Shown: in pieces, positions 1 to 5,330 of the stretch
How the letters are laid out: every line of letters begins with the position of its first letter
How positions within the stretch are numbered: the first letter of the stretch is position 1
Assembly: GCA_021732945.1 (NCBI GenBank)
Contig: JAKFWB010000247.1
Span: 1-12,939 of the forward strand
Direction of reading: 5' to 3'
Origin: Porphyrobacter sp.
Lineage (GTDB): Bacteria > Pseudomonadota > Alphaproteobacteria > Sphingomonadales > Sphingomonadaceae
Length of the DNA: 12,939 nucleotides
Made by a program: the position numbers and the translations under genes
Notes under the pieces: model-generated
Databases searched by the model: none
What the model was told of the DNA's origin: nothing
Seen by the model: the letters and a program-made list of their open reading frames with translations, nothing else

Positions 1-610
1 GGCGTGGCGCGTGCCCTATCTGCCGATTGATCCGGCCGACCTCGGACGCAATTACGAAGCCGTGATCCGCGTCAATTCGCAATCCGGCAAGGGCGGGTTC
101 GCCTGGGTGCTGGAGAAGGATCAGGGGTTAAAGCTGCCCAAGCGGATGCAGGCCGATTTCTCGAAGCATGTGCAACGCATGGCCGACGAATTGGGCCGCG
201 AACTGGGCGCTACCGACATCTGGGACGCGTTCAAGACCGCCTATCATGTCCAGACCCATCCCAAGCATTTCCAGCTGGTCCGCTACGAGGAAAGCCGGGC
301 CAACGACGGCACCCGCATCTTTGCCGGAACCATCGCGGTCGAGGGCAAGGAACAGTCGGTTTCGGGACGCGGGAACGGGTTGATCTCCAGCGTGATGGTG
401 ACCTTGCGCGAAGCCTTTGGTGTGGAAATGGAAGTTGCTGATTACACCGAACACGCATTGGGAGCAGGCACCGATGCGCGTGCAGCAGCCTATCTGGAGT
501 GCCGCGCTGGCGACGGGCGCACCATCTGGGGCTGCGGGATCGATGAGGACATCGCGACGGCCAGTGTGCGCGCCGTGCTGAGCGCGGCGAATGCGGCGGT
601 GGCAGGGTAG
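1..610 (+). CDS. leuA: 2-isopropylmalate synthase, C-terminal part (5' end outside window)
   Basis: This is the 3' end of a gene that enters the window already open; the reading frame begins at base 2 and there is no true start inside the window. LeuA condenses acetyl-CoA with 2-oxoisovalerate in the first committed step of leucine synthesis. The visible 202 residues open with AWRVPYLPIDPADLGR and continue with VNSQSGKGGFAWVL and LPKRMQADFS, which I recognise as the end of the catalytic region and the linker of the long (about 550-residue) LeuA/Leu2 form. The rest corresponds to the C-terminal LeuA dimerisation and allosteric domain, where leucine binds for feedback inhibition. The GTG at 11 is internal and not a start. 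The gene ends at TAG 608-610. Two stem-loops lie just downstream. Family is seen in the sequence; leucine feedback is family knowledge. Confidence 0.93.
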   Translation, partial: AWRVPYLPIDPADLGRNYEAVIRVNSQSGKGGFAWVLEKDQGLKLPKRMQADFSKHVQRMADELGRELGATDIWDAFKTAYHVQTHPKHFQLVRYEESRANDGTRIFAGTIAVEGKEQSVSGRGNGLISSVMVTLREAFGVEMEVADYTEHALGAGTDARAAAYLECRAGDGRTIWGCGIDEDIATASVRAVLSAANAAVAG

Positions 611-623
611 TTGCGAAGCGCTT

Positions 624-647
624 GCTGTTCGGCAGGATGCCGACAGC
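624..647 (+). other. Stem-loop just after leuA, followed by an A-tract
   Basis: GCTGTTCGGCA (624-634) can pair with TGCCGACAGC (638-647) around a 3-nt loop with one bulged T, beginning 14 bases after the leuA stop. It is followed by seven or more A residues on the plus strand rather than Ts, so it lacks the T-tract of a canonical intrinsic terminator for leuA. It may still stop RNA polymerase or protect the leuA mRNA 3' end. The role is inference. Confidence 0.45.
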
Positions 648-672
648 GCAAAAAAAGGGCTGATCGGACAAC

Positions 673-695
673 GAATGGCGAAATATGCGCCATTC
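673..695 (+). other. Perfect 8-bp inverted repeat in the leuA downstream gap
   Basis: GAATGGCG (673-680) and CGCCATTC (688-695) are exact reverse complements separated by AAATATG. No T-tract follows on either strand. Together with the stem-loop at 624-647 it is the main structure in the 293-bp gap between leuA and the hydrolase gene, in which I see no convincing gene. It could be a second part of the leuA 3' end or a protein-binding dyad. Confidence 0.4.
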
Positions 696-858
696 ATCCA
701 GCGTTTAGCACCGAACGTGTGGTGTCGGCGGGCCTTGGACCCTCGGCATTTCCTACCGCGAGCCAAAGCCCTATGGAATAGGCCATGACGCCCGCGCATC
801 CGCCCGTTAATGCTGCTTCGAAAGGCGGCCACGGGATGTGGCGGTTTTCTGTTCCTGG

Positions 859-872
859 ACAGTGTAACCTGT
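859..872 (+). promoter_or_regulatory. Possible operator dyad ACAG-N6-CTGT before the amidohydrolase
   Basis: The stretch GACAGTGTAACCTGTGTC carries ACAG (859-862) and CTGT (869-872) as a short inverted repeat 31 bases before the chosen ATG. The arms are only 4 bp, so this is weak; it would suit a dimeric repressor of the TetR or GntR kind. No clear -35/-10 pair can be assigned around it. Confidence 0.2.
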
Positions 873-903
873 GTCTCCAACACACGCCTGTGGGGAGAGA
901 AAC

Positions 904-1962
904 ATGAACGAAACCGCCGCGCCCGAACCGATTCTCGAACCCGATCTGCCAATCATCGATCCGCACCACCACCTGTGGGATTTGCGACCGATGGTGCCGA
1001 TGTTCCCGCAGCCACATCATCACTTCATCGCGGCGCTGGTCGACAATGCCTATTACACTTTCGATCAGCACAATGCGCATCTGACCAGCGGCCACAACAT
1101 CATCGGCACGGTCTTCATGGAATGCGGCGCGTTCTACAACGGTGCCTATGGCGATGCGTTGAAGCCGGTGGGCGAGGTGGAATTCGTCAATGGCGTTGCG
1201 GCCCAATCAGCCAGCGGGCTCTATGGGCCGGGCCGCGCCTGCGCGGGGATTGTCGGCCATGCGAACCTGATGCTGGGGAGCGGTGCTGGCGCGGTGCTTG
1301 ATGCGCTGCACGCCGCCGCGCCGGGCCGGTTCAAGGGTATCCGCCATGCGGGTGCGTGGGATGCTGATCCGGAGGTGCTCGGCCCCCCGTTCCACCACCC
1401 AGAAGGCCTATATCGCGATACCACCTTCCGCACCGGGTTCGCCGAATTGGGCAAGCGCGGGCTGACCTTCGATGCCTGGATCCTTGAGCCGCAACTGCCC
1501 GATGTGATCGATCTCGCGCGCGCATTCCCCGATCAACCGATCTGCCTTGACCATTGCGGTACACCTGTGGGGGTTGGCGCATACAAGGGTCGCCTGCACG
1601 AACGCTTCGACATCTGGCGCAGCAATATCCGCGAATTGGCGAAGTGCGAGAATGTAGTGGTCAAACTCGGCGGGCTGGCGATGGCGTTTTGCGCCCTGCC
1701 CGAGGATGGCCCCGCCGCTGGGCACGGATCAGAGCATCTCGCCGCGCTGTGGCGGCCCTATATCGAAACCTGCATCGAAGCTTTCGGGCCTCAACGCGCC
1801 ATGTTCGAAAGCAATTACCCGGTCGATTACTGGGGCGCCTATTATGCGGTGCTGTGGAACGCCTTCAAGCGCCTGACCCGATCAGCCAGCGCGGGGGAGA
1901 AGGCCGCGCTCTATGCGGGCACGGCGGCGCGGTTCTATGGGCTGGAGGGATTGGCTGGATGA
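904..1962 (+). CDS. Amidohydrolase-family metal-dependent hydrolase (lactonase-like, TIM barrel)
   Basis: A 352-residue protein resembling the amidohydrolase-2 family, which includes 2-pyrone-4,6-dicarboxylate lactonase (LigI) and fucono-/rhamnonolactonases. Near the N-terminus IIDPHHHLWD (17-26) supplies the HxH metal motif of the first barrel strand. ICLDHCGTP (213-221) provides a later-strand histidine, and MFESNYPVD (300-308) is close to the FGSDWP-type segment of lactonases near the catalytic acid, with Asn-Tyr replacing the usual Asp-Trp. Family members hydrolyse lactones or C-O/C-N bonds in the cytoplasm; the substrate here cannot be read. No signal peptide is seen. I chose ATG 904 because GGGGAGAG lies at 892-899 with good spacing; a GTG at 871 would add 11 unpersuasive residues. 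It stands alone with 293 bp upstream and 283 bp downstream, so it is probably its own transcript. Confidence 0.85.
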   Translation: MNETAAPEPILEPDLPIIDPHHHLWDLRPMVPMFPQPHHHFIAALVDNAYYTFDQHNAHLTSGHNIIGTVFMECGAFYNGAYGDALKPVGEVEFVNGVAAQSASGLYGPGRACAGIVGHANLMLGSGAGAVLDALHAAAPGRFKGIRHAGAWDADPEVLGPPFHHPEGLYRDTTFRTGFAELGKRGLTFDAWILEPQLPDVIDLARAFPDQPICLDHCGTPVGVGAYKGRLHERFDIWRSNIRELAKCENVVVKLGGLAMAFCALPEDGPAAGHGSEHLAALWRPYIETCIEAFGPQRAMFESNYPVDYWGAYYAVLWNAFKRLTRSASAGEKAALYAGTAARFYGLEGLAG

Positions 1963-1995
1963 CAACCGGGGGTACGCGCTCCACGCAAGGACGCG

Positions 1996-2152
1996 CAGGT
2001 GATTGGGTTCGCGCCAAGCCGCCAAGATACCAAGAGGGTGCGATACGCCGCAGGCGCAGTATCTTGAACTATGGTTTGGTTGATAGGACATACGGCGTTT
2101 CCCCCAAACTCAACATCTTGGCTACTTGGCGGCTTGGCGCGAACCAAACCTG
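1996..2152. repeat. Long imperfect palindrome with CCAAG tandem units in both arms
   Basis: The left arm (core 2003-2035) and right arm (core 2116-2147) are near-perfect reverse complements of about 32 bp; a CAGGT/ACCTG match extends them to 1996 and 2152. Each arm carries a 5-bp unit three times at an exact 8-bp period: CCAAG at 2014, 2022 and 2030, mirrored by CTTGG at 2117, 2125 and 2133. The roughly 80-bp interior has further pairings: ACGCCG (2045-2050) with CGGCGT (2093-2098), GTTTGG (2074-2079) with CCAAAC (2104-2109), and an alternative hairpin AAGATAC (2024-2030)/GTATCTT (2059-2065). No open frame inside looks like a gene. It fills the gap between the amidohydrolase and nitronate monooxygenase genes. 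It resembles a REP-like or MITE-like palindromic intergenic element; no target-site duplication is evident. Confidence 0.7.
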
Positions 2153-2245
2153 CTCCTGTTCGGCCCTCACCCAAAAGAGGGTTGGCACTAACGGAACCGG
2201 CGCTAGAGACGCGGGTTAATCACGATACGTTTTCAGGAGAAACTG

Positions 2246-3250
2246 ATGCCGCTTCCCGCCCCGTTTGATCGTCTGCGCCTGCCGCTGATCGGATCGCCGC
2301 TGTTCATCGTGTCCGGGCCGGAACTCGTTATCGCGCAGTGCAAGGCCGGGATCATCGGCAGCTTTCCGGCGCTGAACGCGCGGCCGCAATCGCAGCTCGG
2401 CGAATGGCTGCACCAGATCACCGAGGAACTGGCCGCGCACAACCGCGTCAATCCCGATCGCCCGGCCGCGCCCTATGCGGTCAACCAGATCGTTCACAAG
2501 ACCAACGACCGGGTCGACGCCGACATGGCGACCTGCGCCAAGTGGCAGGTGCCGATGGTGATCACCTCATTGGGCGCGCGTGAGGATATCTACACCGCCG
2601 TGCGCAATTGGGGCGGCGTTACCATGCACGACGTGATCAACAATCGCTTTGCCCGCAAGGCGATTGAAAAGGGTGCGACCGGCCTCATCCCGGTGGCGGC
2701 GGGTGCAGGTGGACACGCGGGCGCCTTGTCGCCTTTCGCGCTGATGCAGGAAATCCGCGAGTGGTTTGATGGCCTCGTCGCGCTGTCGGGCGCGGTCGGG
2801 CACGGGGCGACAATCCTTGCCGCGCAAGCCCTGCGCGCCGATTTCGCCTACGCGGGCAGCGCCTTCATCGCCACCAAGGAAGCCAATGCCACCGATGGCT
2901 ACAAGGACGGCATCGTCGAAGGGTCATCGGAAGGGATCGTCTACACCAACCTCTTCACCGGGGTACACGGCAACTACCTGCGCTCCTCGATTGAGGCGGC
3001 GGGAATGGACCCGGACAATCTGCCAGTGAGCGATCCGAGCGCAATGAACTTCGGCAGCGGTGGCAACACCAAGGCCAAGGCGTGGAAGGACATCTGGGGT
3101 TCAGGACAGGGCATCGGCACGATCAAGGAGGTGGGCACGGTGGAAGACCTCGTCGCCCGGTTTGAGCGTGAATACCACGATGCCAAGGCGCGGATGTTGG
3201 CCAATTCAAATTACGCCTCGTGGGGGGCGCTGGCAGAAGCGGCGGAGTAG
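2246..3250 (+). CDS. Nitronate monooxygenase family FMN-dependent oxidoreductase
   Basis: A 334-residue protein of the 2-nitropropane dioxygenase/nitronate monooxygenase family, FMN-binding TIM-barrel enzymes that oxidise alkyl nitronates or act as NAD(P)H:flavin/quinone or enoyl reductases. Seen in order: the N-terminal barrel strand RLPLIGSPLFIVSGPELV (about 11-28), a variant of the family's start where glycine usually precedes the catalytic region; AAGAGGHAG (151-159), the conserved glycine/histidine FMN-phosphate loop with the family His at about 157; the GSAFIATKEANA segment (204-215); and WGSGQGIG (284-291) near the C-terminus. Length is typical. AGGAGA at 2235-2240, five bases before ATG 2246, fixes the start. 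The true substrate is unknown; most homologues annotated this way are untested. It follows the palindromic element and faces the minus-strand AHH gene 97 bp away, with no strong terminator visible between them. Confidence 0.9.
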   Translation: MPLPAPFDRLRLPLIGSPLFIVSGPELVIAQCKAGIIGSFPALNARPQSQLGEWLHQITEELAAHNRVNPDRPAAPYAVNQIVHKTNDRVDADMATCAKWQVPMVITSLGAREDIYTAVRNWGGVTMHDVINNRFARKAIEKGATGLIPVAAGAGGHAGALSPFALMQEIREWFDGLVALSGAVGHGATILAAQALRADFAYAGSAFIATKEANATDGYKDGIVEGSSEGIVYTNLFTGVHGNYLRSSIEAAGMDPDNLPVSDPSAMNFGSGGNTKAKAWKDIWGSGQGIGTIKEVGTVEDLVARFEREYHDAKARMLANSNYASWGALAEAAE

Positions 3251-3347
3251 CGATTGCCCCCGCTTTCCTACCGACCTGCTGCCCGCTATGTCCGGAAGCG
3301 CTCATTGACCCCGTCTATTACCCTCCGTGGCCGACGCGGGCGAACGC

Positions 3348-3866
3348 TCACTGCGCCGCCCACAGGCTTTCCGCCATCGCGTCAAGCTCGCTGAAGTCAA
3401 ACCCGGTGCCGAGCGGGTCGTTGCGATTGAGCAGCATCCGCCGGCGCTGGGTCAGCAATTGCCGCCGCAATGCACCTTGCAACAGGCCCAGCCGCAGCCG
3501 AGCCTCGATCTGAGCCGCTTCGGGATCGCGGCTGTGTGCCAGTGCCCAGCGCTGCTCGATCACGCCAACACGCGCGATCACCACCTCGTTATAGCGTCGA
3601 TGCGGTCCGCGATGCAGTGGCATGCCGGTGCGGATCGTGGCGGTCTCCGTCGCTGGAAGCAGCAGGCCATTGCGCCGGAAATCATCAAACCCAACGGCCG
3701 CCAGACCTACTGCCCCGAACATGGCGCCAAAGCATCGGCTGGTCAGCAATTGCTGCGGCAGCAGATGATGCCGTTGCAGGCCGGGGTCGTAAGCGTCCGA
3801 ACCCGGCAGGTTGACCGAGCGAAAGGCGATGGCGATACGGTGTGCGGAGCGACCCTTGATCTGCAT
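3348..3866 (-). CDS. AHH-type HNH/Endonuclease VII-fold nuclease, standalone
   Basis: A 172-residue protein. YDPGLQRHHLLPQQL (26-40) holds the paired histidines H33-H34 of the AHH group of the HNH/Endo VII superfamily. It is followed by GFDDFRRNGLLLPAT (59-73) with the N-G-L-L-L-P turn, and by PLHRGPHRRYN (83-93) with H85 and H89, matching the family's usual C-terminal part of a beta-beta-alpha metal finger. The last 80 residues are a helical, arginine-rich tail. Family members are DNA-cutting toxin domains, usually at the end of large secreted toxins; here there is no secretion domain and no signal peptide. The ATG (3866-3864) directly follows the stop codon of the upstream gene with zero spacing and only a weak GGCGAG upstream, so it is probably translated by coupling. 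Nuclease fold is well supported; biological role is inference. Confidence 0.78.
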   Translation of the reverse strand: MQIKGRSAHRIAIAFRSVNLPGSDAYDPGLQRHHLLPQQLLTSRCFGAMFGAVGLAAVGFDDFRRNGLLLPATETATIRTGMPLHRGPHRRYNEVVIARVGVIEQRWALAHSRDPEAAQIEARLRLGLLQGALRRQLLTQRRRMLLNRNDPLGTGFDFSELDAMAESLWAAQ

Positions 3867-4646
3867 CTATTCTCGCCAGACGCTGATCATCGCGCGATCG
3901 AGCGAGGGACGCAGCACCAGCGGTGTGCCGTCCGGGCCCAAAATGCGCTCATCCGCCGTAACCATCCCCGCCAGCACCAGCCGGTTCACCAGACGCGTGC
4001 CAAGCCGGGTTGCAGCAACCTTGTCATGAGAGATCGGGGGTTCGATGCGGAGCTCCTGCCCGGTCCAAAAGGCGAGCCCCAGGCTCTGCACCGCCCCGTC
4101 GGGCGTGCCCGAAAAGGCGGTCAAGCCAAGCGCCGGGAATGCCCCGCCCTTCAGCCACGCGGTTGTCACCGACTCAAAGAAGCGCCGCCCGATGGCGGTC
4201 TGCGATGGGCTCCAGCTTACCGCCAGCAGATCATCAAAGTGCCGCACCAGATCGCAGGACAGCGCCAACATCCCGCGGACAACTGGCAAACTGCGTGCGG
4301 ATGAGGTGAGATGCGGGCCGGGAAGCACCGCGATGGCCTCCATGTGATCCGCTGACGCGCCCTCGTCCAGATCAACCCGGCTGGTGATATCCGGGAAGGC
4401 GATCGCCGGGCCCGGCGCCAGTCCGCACACATCAAACGTCAAGCCATCCCGCAGCAACTCGGCCCAGCCTGCGCTATTGGCAAGGTCCCCATCGGTCAGC
4501 GGATCATGGCTCAGCCTGATCGCCGGAATCTGCGCAGCGGCCGCTTTGATGGCAGCATGGTTCGGCCGCTTGCCCTTGGCAAACAGCAAGGTGAGCTCCG
4601 CGGCATCGGCACGCTGAACCAGTGAAATCTCGCAGGCCCCTTTCAT
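3867..4646 (-). CDS. Uncharacterised 259-aa protein coupled to the AHH nuclease
   Basis: I do not firmly recognise this protein. It is soluble-looking with no signal peptide or membrane segment. Notable stretches are GLAPGPAIAFPDI (75-87), an alanine/leucine-rich helix around 121-140 followed by LLAVSWSPSQTAI (140-152), RRFFESVTTAWLKGGAFPALGL (154-175), and SLGLAFWTGQELRIEP (188-203). The order helix, AV-W, P-L-G-L, GL-FTGQELRIE recalls DUF4261-type proteins, but this is from memory and unverified. It lies immediately upstream of the nuclease gene: its TAG (3869-3867) abuts the nuclease ATG. Partner-first order and coupled translation suggest the two work together, for instance as inhibitor and nuclease. 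ATG 4646 has no clear ribosome-binding site. A tiny four-codon frame overlaps the start as ATGA and is probably chance. Confidence 0.7.
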   Translation of the reverse strand: MKGACEISLVQRADAAELTLLFAKGKRPNHAAIKAAAAQIPAIRLSHDPLTDGDLANSAGWAELLRDGLTFDVCGLAPGPAIAFPDITSRVDLDEGASADHMEAIAVLPGPHLTSSARSLPVVRGMLALSCDLVRHFDDLLAVSWSPSQTAIGRRFFESVTTAWLKGGAFPALGLTAFSGTPDGAVQSLGLAFWTGQELRIEPPISHDKVAATRLGTRLVNRLVLAGMVTADERILGPDGTPLVLRPSLDRAMISVWRE

Positions 4647-4734
4647 AACGCGCCCATCAGAGCCGAAAACGTAGCGTCAATCCTTGCCGTGTTTGCAACC
4701 TATCGTCGAGTCCCCAATGGCTTATGTGGTTCCA

Positions 4735-4752
4735 CTAAGTAGTCATACTTAG
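4735..4752. promoter_or_regulatory. Perfect 18-bp AT-rich dyad CTAAGTA-N4-TACTTAG
   Basis: CTAAGTA (4735-4741) and TACTTAG (4746-4752) are exact inverted repeats separated by GTCA on the plus strand. The dyad overlaps the stop codon of the flavodoxin-like gene (4751-4749) and lies about 90 bp upstream of the minus-strand uncharacterised gene. No T-tract follows on either strand, and its AT-rich arms contrast with the local GC-rich DNA, so an operator for a dimeric regulator is more likely than a terminator. Which regulator is unknown. Confidence 0.4.
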
Positions 4753-5246
4753 AACACACCCAGCCGCAGCCCTTCGGCCAGCGCGCTGCCGAGATCGCGG
4801 CATTGCTGCAAGGCGGCAGCGGGCACTTGCTTTACAGCGGCAATCGCTTGCGGGGTCTGCGCGCCGAAATTGATGATCAGCGGATCAGCCACGCGGCGCA
4901 GCCGCCATCCGGTGGCGATCCGGTCAATTTGCCGCTGCGCCCCCTCCCCGTCCGATCCTGCCGCGATCATGGTGGCATAGGGCCGCCCTTCGTTCTGGCC
5001 GAGCACGGGGTAATAGGCGCGATCAAACATCTCCTTCATCATCCCGCTCATGCCGCCAAGGTTTTCGGGGCAGCAGAAGATGTAGCCGTCTGCGGCCAGC
5101 AGCATGTCGGGCACGACATCGGCAGCCGCGATCAGCAAGGCGGCAGCGCCTGCCCCTTCGGCGACGGCCTGCGCCATGGCAGCACTCGCCCCGGTGCGGC
5201 TGTGCCAGATGATCAGCAGGCTGGGCTGCGCGGGCAGAATGGTCAT
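4749..5246 (-). CDS. Flavodoxin-fold / NADPH-dependent FMN reductase-like protein
   Basis: A 165-residue flavodoxin-like protein. The first strand and loop LLIIWHSRTGASAAMA (10-25) match the S-x-T-G phosphate-binding loop for FMN. DGYIFCCPENLGGMSGMMKEMFDR (53-76) corresponds to the second flavin loop, in which homologous NAD(P)H-dependent FMN reductases carry SPxYxGxxSGxLKxFxDR. RPYATMIAAGSDGEGAQRQIDRI (88-110) is the third core strand and helix and resembles the AAGGG/AGSDGEGA segment of those enzymes. Cytoplasmic, no signal peptide. Likely binds FMN and carries or transfers reducing equivalents; partner unknown. It is divergent from recJ across an 84-bp gap, and no strong ribosome-binding site precedes ATG 5246. 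It may be co-transcribed with the two minus-strand genes downstream, although the 102-bp gap with a dyad argues for some separation. Confidence 0.85.
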   Translation of the reverse strand: MTILPAQPSLLIIWHSRTGASAAMAQAVAEGAGAAALLIAAADVVPDMLLAADGYIFCCPENLGGMSGMMKEMFDRAYYPVLGQNEGRPYATMIAAGSDGEGAQRQIDRIATGWRLRRVADPLIINFGAQTPQAIAAVKQVPAAALQQCRDLGSALAEGLRLGVF

Positions 5247-5284
5247 GAGATCAGGGCATCGCTCGCACGGCTGTCGATTGTCAA

Positions 5285-5309
5285 CCGCGCCAGCCTGTTG
5301 ATGGCGCGG
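5285..5309. promoter_or_regulatory. Inverted repeat CCGCGCCA-N9-TGGCGCGG in the divergent gap before recJ
   Basis: CCGCGCCA (5285-5292) and TGGCGCGG (5302-5309) are perfect reverse complements in the 84-bp divergent gap between the flavodoxin-like gene and recJ. A second, interlocking repeat TCAAC (5281-5285)/GTTGA (5297-5301) overlaps it, so only one can form at a time. It could be a protein-binding site or an mRNA leader hairpin for recJ. No convincing -10 element was found beside TTGTCA (5278-5283). Confidence 0.35.
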
Positions 5310-5330
5310 CGTTTGCGCTAGGGCGGGAAG

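Noticed and set aside
128..952. A 274-codon minus-strand open frame crossing leuA and the following gap
   Set aside because: It runs opposite the conserved LeuA tail, has shadow-like composition and no start signal.
2182..2209. TTGGCA-16-TAGAGA as a promoter for the nitronate monooxygenase gene
   Set aside because: The -10 matches only three of six positions, so it is not distinguishable from background.
3251..3347. Bidirectional terminator between the convergent nitronate monooxygenase and nuclease genes
   Set aside because: I found no convincing stem with a T-tract on either strand in this 97-bp gap.
3327..4304. A 325-codon plus-strand open frame opposite the nuclease and partner genes
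   Set aside because: Its translation is rich in Gln, Pro, Arg and His without any family motif, has no ribosome-binding site, and lies opposite a frame with clear AHH motifs. It is a typical GC-rich antisense shadow.
4643..4657. Four-codon upstream frame (ATG GGC GCG TTA TGA) overlapping the partner-gene ATG on the minus strand
   Set aside because: An ATGA overlap could hint at coupling, but it has no ribosome-binding site and such a short frame is expected by chance.
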